NCBI RefSeq assembly: GCF_900269665.1
Contig: NZ_LT985361.1
Span: 5,871,780 to 5,935,779, forward strand
Length of the DNA: 64,000 nt
Direction: 5' to 3'
Source of the DNA: Nocardia suismassiliense
Lineage (GTDB): Bacteria; Actinomycetota; Actinomycetes; Mycobacteriales; Mycobacteriaceae
The position numbers and the translations under genes are program-made. The notes beneath the pieces were generated by a model. It worked only from the letters and a program-made list of their open reading frames with translations. It did no database searches and had not been told where the DNA came from. Within the stretch, counting starts at the first letter, position 1, and every line of letters starts with the position of its first letter. Positions 8,673 to 17,500 of this stretch are shown one piece after another.

Positions 8673-9599
8673 TCAGGTTGTGACCAGCGCCGGTCGGCGT
8701 GGTGGTTGTTGAGCGTAGTACGCGGTTTCGTATTCGATCGGTGTCAGGTAGTCCAGACGCGAGTGCAGGCGGGCGTTGTTGTACCAGTCGACCCATTCCA
8801 TGAGCGGGAATTCGACCTCGGCATGGGGCTTGAACGGGCCGTGCCGGTTGACTACTTCGGTCTTGTAAAGCCCGATGATCGACTCGGCCAGTGCGTTGTC
8901 ATACGCGTCACCGACACTGCCGATCGATGCCGAGAGCCCTTGCATGGCAAGTGATTCGGTGAACTTCACCGATGTGTATTGACTGCCCGCGTCGCTGTGA
9001 TGAATCAATCCTTCGGTGATCGTATTCCCGTAGTGGCCGCAGCGCCAGATCGCCATGTTGAGGGCCTTGGACACCAGTGCGGTGGTCTTGGCCGCCGAAA
9101 CGGTCCAGCCCACGATCGCCCGGGAGAAAGTGTCGAAAACGAAGGCCACATACGCCCATCCGGTCCAGGTCGAGACATAGGTGAAGTCGGCGACCCACAC
9201 CAGATTCGGCGCGTCGGTGGTGAAGTTCCGGTTGAGTTTGTCCCCGGCGCGGATCCCGCTCTTGGCTGGGATCGTCGTGCGATGTCTTCGCCCTCTGACG
9301 ACCCCGTTCATGCCCAGATCACCCATGATCCGGTCAACAGTGCAGAACGCCGCACCATGGCCCCGGCGGCGCAGATATCGGGTCATCTTGCGACGTCCAT
9401 ACATTTGCTCGGGACTGCCCTGCAGCTCACGCAATGCGTTCTCCAGGTAGGCGTCGGCGACATCACGGTCGGCCGGCGGCCGGAAACGGGCTTTGCGGTA
9501 GGTCCGTGGCGCGATCTGGACACCGTGCTCGGTGAGCGCGGCGCAGATCGACTCGACGCCATAGACCCGGCGGTACTCATCGATGAAACCGACGATCAA
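8673..9599 (-). CDS. IS3-family transposase OrfB (DDE integrase)
   Basis: The 308-aa frame has an HTH_21-like start (IDEYRRVYGVESIC) and an rve integrase core whose catalytic acids are visible: Asp in WVADFTYV, Asp in HHSDAGSQYTS and Glu in NALAESIIGLYKTE. It overlaps orfA in the -1 frame. The frame is open back to a T6 run (A6 on the plus strand at 9627-9632) inside orfA, so an OrfAB fusion by -1 slippage is likely, as in other IS3 elements. A TTG at 9599 overlapping the orfA stop could also give separate initiation. Confidence 0.92.
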   Translation of the reverse strand: MIVGFIDEYRRVYGVESICAALTEHGVQIAPRTYRKARFRPPADRDVADAYLENALRELQGSPEQMYGRRKMTRYLRRRGHGAAFCTVDRIMGDLGMNGVVRGRRHRTTIPAKSGIRAGDKLNRNFTTDAPNLVWVADFTYVSTWTGWAYVAFVFDTFSRAIVGWTVSAAKTTALVSKALNMAIWRCGHYGNTITEGLIHHSDAGSQYTSVKFTESLAMQGLSASIGSVGDAYDNALAESIIGLYKTEVVNRHGPFKPHAEVEFPLMEWVDWYNNARLHSRLDYLTPIEYETAYYAQQPPRRPALVTT

Positions 9600-9920
9600 C
9601 GGTGTCGCGGGTCGAGTTCCCGCGCGAAAAAAGCTGACGCCAACTTCAGAATCTCGTTGGCCTGCTTCAGGTCTCGGTTCTCCTTACGCAGCCGGTCGAG
9701 TTCTGCTCGTTCAGCCGAGGCCAACCCCGGCTCGCGCGGTTGCGGCCTCACCGGATCCGACTGCGCCTTGACGATCCACACCCGCAAGGTCTCCGGATGC
9801 ACATCAACCATCGGCCCGATGGCCTGCGCCGCGGCATACGCAGATGAGTACTCGTCGAGATGATCGAGAGCCAGACGCAACGCCTTCTCACGAACCTCGG
9901 GCGGGTAACGCTTCGCCATG
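9596..9920 (-). CDS. IS3-family transposase OrfA (HTH)
   Basis: From the Met of MAKRYPPEVREKALRLAL the protein is about 107 aa: a helix-turn-helix DNA-binding N-terminus (ending near VHPETLRVWI) followed by a leucine-rich coiled coil (AELDRLRKENRDLKQANEILKLASAFFA). The last motif is the usual junction of IS3 OrfA proteins, and the T6 run encoding its FF is the probable frameshift site. It binds the terminal repeats in this family. Confidence 0.92.
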
Positions 9921-9971
9921 ATGACCATCTTCCTCAAGAAGGAAGTCGGCCCCAAACCCGTGACGGTTCAT

Positions 9972-10811
9972 CTACCCAGGCTCGGCCAAGGCGAGTTGAG
10001 TGAGTACCCAGTGCATGGCGATCGGATCGCGCGGCAGTTGCTGATGCGTCGTTTTCGATGTGGGGCAAAGGTCTTGGATGTACTGGTTGGTGACTCCGGG
10101 TTCGGCGATGAAGGAGACGGGTCCTGCCGGGGTGACGACAGTGTCGTAGCGGGTGGCCAGGACCGCGTAGCGGACGCCGGTGTGCGCGATCGGGCCGGTG
10201 TCGAGGGCGGTGATGAACGCGGAATTCGCGGTCATGTCGGCGCAGGCGGGGCAGATGACGTTACCGACTGCGGCGTCTACGGTCTCGCGCACTGCCCGGC
10301 TATGGTCGGCCAGGGTGACCAGACCGTTGAACGTGGTGCCGTAGGTGGGCGGTGCGAGCATGATCGCCGCGTGTACCTGTGCGGCCCGGCCGAGGTTCTT
10401 GGTGTAGTACTCGGCGATCACGCCGCCTTCGGAATGTCCGACGAGGTCGACCTGTGGTGCGCCGGTTCGTCGGAGTACCTGCTCGATGAATCCGGCGACC
10501 TGGTCGACCGATCGGGCGACCGGGCCGATTCCGTACCCCAGCAGCGGGGTTCGGGGACCGTCGCCGTAATTCAGCGAGTAGACGCAGTACCCGTTCGTGC
10601 TCAGCAGCGGAGTGAGCGCATCCCAGACTCTGTCGCTGTCCATCGTCCCGTGCAGTAGCACAACGGGATTCGGATGCGATGCCGAATGACAGTCCGGATT
10701 TGCGGGCAGCTGTGTCTGGCCCGCGTGCGCGGTCCCCGAAAGGGCGCCTGCGAGTACTACAGTGGCCAGCAGCGCTGCTGCGAGCGCAGAAGTCCTTGTC
10801 GGGCAGTGCAT
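9972..10811 (-). CDS. Secreted lipase / alpha-beta hydrolase
   Basis: The 279-aa protein is taken from the Met preceding a clear signal peptide (HCPTRTSALAAALLATVVLAGALSGTAHA). The mature enzyme has VVLLHGTMDS (oxyanion region) and the nucleophile elbow GHSEGG near residue 126; a C-terminal MHWV histidine is a candidate for the triad. It resembles the secreted class-2-type lipases common in Nocardia and mycobacteria. It is the last gene of a minus-strand operon, 43 bases after the hexosaminidase stop. An IS3 element sits directly at its stop codon. Confidence 0.85.
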   Translation of the reverse strand: MHCPTRTSALAAALLATVVLAGALSGTAHAGQTQLPANPDCHSASHPNPVVLLHGTMDSDRVWDALTPLLSTNGYCVYSLNYGDGPRTPLLGYGIGPVARSVDQVAGFIEQVLRRTGAPQVDLVGHSEGGVIAEYYTKNLGRAAQVHAAIMLAPPTYGTTFNGLVTLADHSRAVRETVDAAVGNVICPACADMTANSAFITALDTGPIAHTGVRYAVLATRYDTVVTPAGPVSFIAEPGVTNQYIQDLCPTSKTTHQQLPRDPIAMHWVLTQLALAEPG

Positions 10812-10854
10812 TCCGGTAGTCCTGTCGTCTGTGCATGGCTGGGTGCAGGTAGCG

Positions 10855-12420
10855 CTACGGCAACCCGGCCGCCTGCACTCGGTCGGTGAATATCGGATAA
10901 GGGGCATCGCCGGTGCCAGACCATAACTGCTGGGCCATGATCGGTAGCCGGGCGAGCAGGGGTGCGGTGATTTGGTCTTCGGTCATCGCAACGGGGTCGT
11001 CGCACCAGATGTGCAGTTCAGAACCGAGTAGGTGGTCGTGTTGGGCGGGGGTCAGGCGCTGGCCGTTGATGAAAAGCCCAGGGTCCCAGGCATACAGCAG
11101 CTCCGGTGCGGTGTTCAGTGGTGTCGCGTAGCCACCGGTGGCGAAGTAGGTCGGGGTGAAGGCCGCGTTTTGGATCGATCGGCCTTCGTCTACGAACTGC
11201 CCTGGTGTTTTGCCGGTCCCGATCCACGGCGTGATGCCGCCGCCCGCGGTCCAGTAGTCGACGACGATGGACGGGTCGACCGGAACACGGGTGTCATGGG
11301 CTATTCCGTCGTTCCAGATGCGGGTGGTCTTGCCGTAGGACCGCACGATTGCGTTGGCCCAGTTGAAGAATGCGGCGGGCACATCCTCGGGCCCGTAGCC
11401 TGGACCGAGGACGCGGTGAGCGTATTCGGCAAGCTGGGGGAAGCGACTGTAGTCGGTGACGTATTCGTCGCCGCCGATGTGGAAGTACCGGCCAGGGAAC
11501 AGCGGGATGAACTCGCGGAAGATATCTTCGATCAGCGAATAGGATCGCGGGTTGGTCAAATCCATCCGGCCATCGAGGCTGCCCGCCAGCAGCCGATCGG
11601 TCACCGCGTCGGCGGGTGAGGTCGACGCGGGCTGCAGTTTCAGTTCGGGGTGGGCGGCCAGGAAGCCGTTGGTGTGGCCGGGAAAGCCGATCTCAGGGAC
11701 TATTTCGACACCGAATTCTTCTGCGTAGGAGACGATTTCGCGGATGTCATCCTTGCTGTAATGCTGCGGCGAGGTGATCTCTGGGTGATTGTCGCTCTGT
11801 ACCCGGAACCCGCCGGTATCGGACAGGTGTAGATGCAGCGTGTTCATCCGGTAGTAGGCCAGTTCCCGAATTCGTTGTTTCACCCATGCGACGGTGAGGA
11901 ATTCGCGACCGACGTCGAGCATCAGCCCACGTTCGGGATAATCGGGCCAGTCCTGGACCGTACCGCCGACGACGGCCGGGGACTGCCGTAACCACTGAAG
12001 CATGGTCTGGGAGGCCGAGATCGCGCCCTGCCGCGTCCGGGCGCTCGCCGAAAGTGTGGTGCCGATATCGATCCGATACGATTCGGGCCGGTCAGGCGCG
12101 ACCGGGTCGATGCGCAGTGCCAACTCCCCCGGCTGAGCTACTCCACCGATCACCACCGGGTACGCTCCCCGACCGGCCCGGGCAAGGTCGGCGGCGAATT
12201 GCTGTGCCACCGAAGCGAGTTCCGGACTCGCGCGGATCCGCGCAGCCGCACTGAGCGCGAAACCCTCGCCGCCGGGTCGCCAATCCTGAACACTCGGCAC
12301 GGTCGTGGGCAGGTTCGGATTCGCCTGGGCGACAACTGATCCCGCCGACTCGACGATCGCCGCACCCCAGAGCAGCAAGGCCGCCAACACCATGACCACC
12401 GGTCGACGCGCGACGCTCAT
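10855..12420 (-). CDS. Exported beta-N-acetylhexosaminidase (GH20)
   Basis: The 521-aa protein has an N-terminal signal peptide (VVMVLAALLLWGAAIV...), a GH20b-like alpha/beta domain, then the GH20 barrel beginning YPERGLMLDVGREF. The catalytic Asp-Glu pair is visible in FHIGGDEY (about residues 313-320), and NTLHLHLSDTGGFRV is also diagnostic. The enzyme removes terminal GlcNAc or GalNAc from glycans or chitin oligomers outside the cell. Its ATG overlaps the stop of the upstream hydrolase by 4 bases, so the three exported hydrolases here are an operon. Confidence 0.93.
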   Translation of the reverse strand: MSVARRPVVMVLAALLLWGAAIVESAGSVVAQANPNLPTTVPSVQDWRPGGEGFALSAAARIRASPELASVAQQFAADLARAGRGAYPVVIGGVAQPGELALRIDPVAPDRPESYRIDIGTTLSASARTRQGAISASQTMLQWLRQSPAVVGGTVQDWPDYPERGLMLDVGREFLTVAWVKQRIRELAYYRMNTLHLHLSDTGGFRVQSDNHPEITSPQHYSKDDIREIVSYAEEFGVEIVPEIGFPGHTNGFLAAHPELKLQPASTSPADAVTDRLLAGSLDGRMDLTNPRSYSLIEDIFREFIPLFPGRYFHIGGDEYVTDYSRFPQLAEYAHRVLGPGYGPEDVPAAFFNWANAIVRSYGKTTRIWNDGIAHDTRVPVDPSIVVDYWTAGGGITPWIGTGKTPGQFVDEGRSIQNAAFTPTYFATGGYATPLNTAPELLYAWDPGLFINGQRLTPAQHDHLLGSELHIWCDDPVAMTEDQITAPLLARLPIMAQQLWSGTGDAPYPIFTDRVQAAGLP

Positions 12421-13997
12421 GGAGCCGCGACAGGGAGATCAATACTCGACGGCGCGGCGAGGGTGACGATGCTGCCCAACGGTGTCGCGCTGGCATAGGC
12501 GACGGGGTCCTGGGTGGTGACGACGAACGTAAGCCGATGTCCGGCAGCCACATTCCAGTCCGTCGGCCCCAGCTCCCAGGCGATCGCGGTCGGCTCGCCC
12601 GGACGCAAGCCATGTCGGGTCACCGGGAACTGGCTGATCACCTTCCCGCCGCTCTGATCCTCGTCGTAGAGGATGCCGATCAGGGTCAAGTCCGGCGTGG
12701 ACGGGATCACCGTCAGGTTCGGGCGTGGCTTGCCCGCTAACCGCGTCCCGCCGTCGAAGGGCGCGGAACGCCAGACTGCCGCGGCATTACGATCGATGCC
12801 GTCGAGCGGAAACGTCGGTGCCACACCGAGTTGCGCGGCGGTACCGGTGAGGTAAGGGACCACCGAGACGGCGATGGTGGGGCCGGACACCAGCGGCTGC
12901 GCCCACGGCACACCCGGGTTCGCGCCGAGCGTGCCCGCCACGGGGGGCGAGAGCGGATAGGACCGGATCGGCTCGGTCGCCGCGGCGACGGAGTCGAATG
13001 GCTGGTAGTCACCGCCGTTTGCCGGTTTGTAGAGCACCGTCGGCTCCCGGTCGATGCCGTTGTCGGCGCCGTTGAGATAATGGTCGAGCCAGCGTTCGGC
13101 CCTGTCCCACACCGGATTCGGCAGCCCGCCCACCTGCCCGGCGCCACCCCCGGTGGAATGATCACCCGGCTGCATCATCAACTTTTTCGGCCCGGTGAGC
13201 CGATCGAAGATATCCATCGACGGCCCCGGTGGCAGCAGCGAATCCTGCCAGTCGTGCGCCAGGAACACGGCGGTGTTGTTCGCGTTCAGGCCCGGCAGTG
13301 CGTATTCGGCGACCTTGTTCTGCGGCAACGCTTTCACCGAAGACGGATCGTTGCTCGAGATCAGTTTCAGGCCGAGTTCGGTCAGCGGCACGCCGAACCG
13401 GTTGGTCGACACGCCCGCTGCCGCCAGGACTTCGGGACTGGCGGACTTGACCGTGTCGTTCGGCGCGATGGAGAAGGCCAGATCACCCGGCGGTGAATCC
13501 GCGACGATCGCCTTGATCCGCGAATCATGCGCCGCCGCGATCAACGCCATACCCGCACCGTAGGAGCCGCCCGCGACGCCGACCCGCTGCGGGTCGACAT
13601 TGAGAGTGGCCACCGCCCAGTCGATGATCGCCGACGCGTCGGCGGCGTCCTTCGCACCGAACAGATCGACCTCGCCCTGCGACAGGTACATCCCGCGCGC
13701 GGTGTACTCGATCGACACCACGTCGTTGCCGGTCGCCAGCTTGACCGCCGAACCGAGGCTGCCCATCGCGGGCATGCCCCATCCGGACGGCTGCAAGACC
13801 AGCGCGTTGCGGTGCGCATGCAGATCCGGCGGCGCCAGCACGACCGCGTTGAGCGCAACCCCATCCGCGCCGGGGATGAAAACGGTCGTCGCCTGACCGC
13901 CGGGGAACGGCACAGCAGTCGCGGCGGGACTCAGCGCGACGAGGGTCGCGGCGGTCGCCATAACAGCGCCAAGACAACCTAAGGCTCGCATGCCCAT
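12417..13997 (-). CDS. Exported alpha/beta hydrolase (CocE/X-Pro peptidase-like)
   Basis: About 526 aa from ATG 13997, which precedes a signal peptide (RALGCLGAVMATAATLVALSPAATA). The hydrolase core has the nucleophile elbow GGSYGAG near residue 143 and AHDWQDSLLPPG later. The C-terminal 200 residues form a jelly-roll-like region ending in GHRLTFVVTTQDP, as in CocE/NonD and X-Pro dipeptidyl-peptidase-like hydrolases. Substrate unknown; esters or peptides are possible. It is the first enzyme of the exported-hydrolase operon and is preceded by a 37-aa peptide gene 29 bases upstream. Confidence 0.82.
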   Translation of the reverse strand: MGMRALGCLGAVMATAATLVALSPAATAVPFPGGQATTVFIPGADGVALNAVVLAPPDLHAHRNALVLQPSGWGMPAMGSLGSAVKLATGNDVVSIEYTARGMYLSQGEVDLFGAKDAADASAIIDWAVATLNVDPQRVGVAGGSYGAGMALIAAAHDSRIKAIVADSPPGDLAFSIAPNDTVKSASPEVLAAAGVSTNRFGVPLTELGLKLISSNDPSSVKALPQNKVAEYALPGLNANNTAVFLAHDWQDSLLPPGPSMDIFDRLTGPKKLMMQPGDHSTGGGAGQVGGLPNPVWDRAERWLDHYLNGADNGIDREPTVLYKPANGGDYQPFDSVAAATEPIRSYPLSPPVAGTLGANPGVPWAQPLVSGPTIAVSVVPYLTGTAAQLGVAPTFPLDGIDRNAAAVWRSAPFDGGTRLAGKPRPNLTVIPSTPDLTLIGILYDEDQSGGKVISQFPVTRHGLRPGEPTAIAWELGPTDWNVAAGHRLTFVVTTQDPVAYASATPLGSIVTLAAPSSIDLPVAAP

Positions 13998-14026
13998 CAG
14001 CGTGCCCCTTCCCGCGACCATGGCCG

Positions 14027-14140
14027 CTATCGAATCGCCGCAAAGAACGCGATGACGTTCTGGATCAACGAGTAAGGCTGCAACAGGACCCATCCGACCA
14101 CGGTCCCGAGCAGGTCAGGCGCGGGCAACTGATCATTCAT
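14027..14140 (-). CDS. 37-aa hydrophobic peptide ahead of hydrolase operon
   Basis: The frame starts at ATG 14140 with a GGAG six to seven bases upstream and ends at TAG 14027. It encodes a 37-residue product with one hydrophobic segment (LLGTVVGWVLLQPYS) and no recognisable domain. It reads the same way as the CocE-like gene, whose start is 29 bases after this stop. It could be a small membrane peptide or a leader that couples translation. Coding status rests only on the ribosome site and position. Confidence 0.5.
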   Translation of the reverse strand: MNDQLPAPDLLGTVVGWVLLQPYSLIQNVIAFFAAIR

Positions 14141-14512
14141 GAAAGCTCCGCTTCAGAGTGTTGATCGTATTTGCAATTTTTACGTACCAATCAGTCAGAT
14201 TCGAGCACAGTATCCCGCTGTTGCGGATACCGCAACGGTGAAATTGCTGTGACCTTCGTTCCGCGCACATCCAGGTAATAGTCGTGGCCCGCACCGCTTT
14301 GTCGGCGCCAACGCGCGGCACGATCCGATCGTGATTACCAAGGGATGGCTGGAACCAGTGTCGACGGCCCACGATGGGCTCGCGATGCCGAACAGCGTGG
14401 AGGTGACGGCGAGATCGGCGGACGGGCATGGGGCGTGTGCGCACTGCGCGCGGTTTCGACCGCAATGACGAATCCGCCGTGGCGCGAGTCACAACGGCGA
14501 ACTGACCCTCCG
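14141..14512. other. Intergenic region between Pls-like gene and hydrolase operon
   Basis: About 370 bases holding the presumed promoter of the hydrolase operon. The frames crossing it are Arg-rich and not protein-like. One structured site is described separately at 14220-14236. Confidence 0.5.
14220..14236. promoter_or_regulatory. Palindrome upstream of exported-hydrolase operon
   Basis: GTTGCGG-ATA-CCGCAAC is a perfect 7-base inverted repeat with a 3-base centre, 80 bases upstream of the 37-aa peptide start. It could be an operator for a dimeric regulator or a small hairpin. No regulator gene is adjacent. Confidence 0.35.
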
Positions 14513-17500
14513 TCAGCGCGTCGGTGCGACTGGGTTACCGGCGAACCGGCCGTACGCGCGCAGCGTTTCGCCGCGCATGACCAGTGAGTTCGCGCTGACC
14601 GAGCTGGCCGTTCCGAGGTCGGTATCCAACAGCGTGATCGAATGCGGCCCGAGGGTGCTGCCTGCGGCGAGTCGTATGGTGCCGAGTCGCAGTATCCGAT
14701 CTTGGAACAGATGGGTTTGGATCACGCAGCCACGGTTGATCACCGCGCCGTGGCCGAGGGAGATGAGGTCGGGTTCGGGCAGCAAGCTGGTTTCACAGAT
14801 CACACCTCGGCCGATCTTGGCGCCGCGTGCCCGCAGCACGATGTTGAACAGTGGGCTGCCCAGCGTCGTCGGGCCGAGCCACCGTCCTACCAGTTCCTCG
14901 TGGTAGACAGCGGCGAGTTCGTTGCGCCAGACGAAGTTGCTCCACAAGGGATGTTCGCCGGGATGAATTCGCCTGAGCAGCAACCATTTCGCCACGACAT
15001 CCAACCCGAGACCGACTAGGCCGGCGGCCAGTACGACCGCACCCGAGCACAGCACGGCAGGCAGCAGGCCTTCGGTGGTGATCAGTTGGGCCAGCACGAG
15101 GAACACCGCGTAGGCCAGTGCGGTGTTGAGCGCGAGTGGCACTACCCGGGTGGCTTCGACCAGCGCCCTGGCCAGTACCAGACCAGGACGTGGTCGGTAA
15201 GTCCGGTCCTGGTCGGTGTTTTCGGCCTGTCGGGGAAGCACGATACTCGGCCTGCCGAGCCACGAACTGCCCGTGGCCGAGTCGGCGGGGGCGGCGGACA
15301 GCACGCCGATCAGTGCATCGGCGCCGACGATGTGGTTCGCGGGGACCTCGGCGGAGTTTCCGATGAAGGAACGGTCCCCCACCGTGGCTGGACCGAGCCG
15401 TACTCGACCACCGCCCAGTTGATAGGGCGCGAGCACTGAATCGTCAGCGAGGAAACCGCCCGCGCCGACCGACATCAGCTGTGGGATACCGACGACGGTG
15501 GACACCTCGGTGCGCTGTCCGATGCGGGCGCCGAGCAGCCGGAGCCAGACCGTGGTCGCCATACTGGCGTAGATGGGGAACGCGGTGTTCCGCACGCTGG
15601 TCGTGGTGCGTTGAATCAACCACGCGCTCCAGCCTGCCCGGCTATGCACCGGGTGGTCACCGGCCTGGAGACCACGCCCGGCGACCCGGATCAACACAGC
15701 CGTCAGCAGCAAGTTGACCAGCAGGTAGACCACCGCGAACAGGGGCACCATCCAGGCCGAGTGCGTCAGCAGATCGCCGCTGCCGGAACTATTCAGCCAG
15801 GCGTCAGCGAACGCGCTGGGCATCAGCGCCAGCACGGTGATCGAGCCCGAAAGCACCGGGGTGAGTGCGTAGGCCAGTCGCCAGCGCCATGTCCGCCGTG
15901 GCTTCCCAGAGCGTCGCGGCTGGGCTGGTACGACGCCGTCCACACTGGTTCCTGGCGCTACCCGTGCGCCGGTTCCGACCACGGCGCCGGGCATCAGGGT
16001 GGCTCGGCCACCCACGGCGGCGCCCGCGCCCACCTCGACTGTGCCGACCCGCAGCACATCGCCATCGAGCCACCAGCCGGAGAGGTCGGCCTCCGGTTCC
16101 ACGGCGCAGCCGTCGCCGAACCGGCCGAGCCCGGTGATCGGTGGCAGCGCATGCAGGTCGACGTCCGCACCGATCTTGTTTCCGAGCAGCCTGGCATAGG
16201 CGAGGTTCCAGGGAGTGCCGGGCAGGCCGGTGAGCCCGACCACGACGGCGAACCGTTCGGCGGTCCAGAGTCGCAGATGGTGCCAACTTCTCTTGCGGTA
16301 TTCGCCGGGACGCAGCCGCGCGGTCAGTACCCGGGCGACCGCCGCGGTGAGCAGCAACCGGCCCGGCGTGGACAGCAGTATCAGCACACCGGCGCCGAGG
16401 GTGAGCCAGCGAGGCGTCGAGGTGGTGCCGGTGCCGGTCAGCAGACCGAATACTGACGTACTCAGCAGCACAGCGAGGGTCCATCGCACACCGACGAAGC
16501 ACAGCAGAGCCAGTGAAAGCAGGCTGTGGCCCACCGCCGCGACCCTCGATGGTGGACGGACTGGAGCTACCGAACGAACCCGATCCTCTGTGTGTCCGAA
16601 CGAAGCGAGCCGTTCGCCGAGCGCGGTGAGGGTCGGATAGTGGTAGATATCAGTGACTGCGGCTTGGGGAAATCGCTGCCGCAGCAGCGAGATCAGCCGC
16701 GCCGCGGCAAGACTCGTCCCGCCGAGGCCGAAGAAGTCGGAGTCCGGTGCCGGTTCGACACCGAGCAGTTGCCGCCAGTGCCCAGCGATCCAACCGAGGT
16801 CTCCGGTGAGTTCGGCCGACGCCCCGGTGCTCGGCAACGGCCAAGGCAGCGCCTTACGGTCGACCTTGCCCGATGCGCTCAACGGAAAGCTCGCCAGCAC
16901 GGCGAGTGTCGGGGCCACCCCGTGCGGCAGCCGCCGGGCCAGCAATTGCTGTGCCAGCTCGTGATCGAAGTCCTGGACCTCGTTGTCCAGCAGTAGATAG
17001 CCGACCAGGACCACGTTGTCGCGCACCACGGCGGCCGCCGCGCTTACGCTGGGCAGCTCCAGCAGCGCCGATTCCACCTCGCCGAGTTCGATGCGCCGGC
17101 CGCCGATCTTTACCTGATCGTCGGCCCTGCCGACGAAGACGAGACCTTCGGGCTCGGCCCGGACCAGGTCACCGCTGCGGTAGCCACGGGACCAGCCCAG
17201 TTCCGGCCACGCGGGGTATGCCTTGGTGTTCTTGGATTCGTCCAGGTAGCGCGCCAAACCGACGCCACCGATGATCAATTCGCCGGTCTGCCCCCAGTTG
17301 ACCGGAGTACCGGCCGGATCCACGACCGCGGCCGACCAACCGGTAAGCGGCAGCCCGATTCGTACCGGTTCGCCCGCTCGTAGCCGCGCGGCCGTGGTCA
17401 CCACGGTCGCCTCGGTCGGACCGTAGGTGTTCCACACCTCGCGGCCATCCCGGTCGAACCGCTCCACCAATTCGGGTGGGCACGCCTCCCCGCCCAAAAC

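Larger units (their letters stand above)
8646..9970 (-). mobile_element. IS3-family insertion sequence, intact
   Basis: A 1325-bp element with imperfect terminal inverted repeats starting TGAACCGTCACGGGT at both ends (8646 rightwards; 9970 leftwards), the similarity continuing for about 29 bases. The flanking triplet TCT occurs at 8643-8645 and 9971-9973, fitting a 3-bp target duplication. It carries overlapping orfA and orfB on the minus strand. The insertion falls directly after the stop codon of the lipase gene, whose TAG is inside the target duplication, so no gene was broken. Confidence 0.93.

Noticed and set aside
14133..14492. 119-aa minus-strand frame between Pls-like gene and hydrolase operon
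   Set aside because: Arg/His-rich with no domain; overlaps the likely promoter region.
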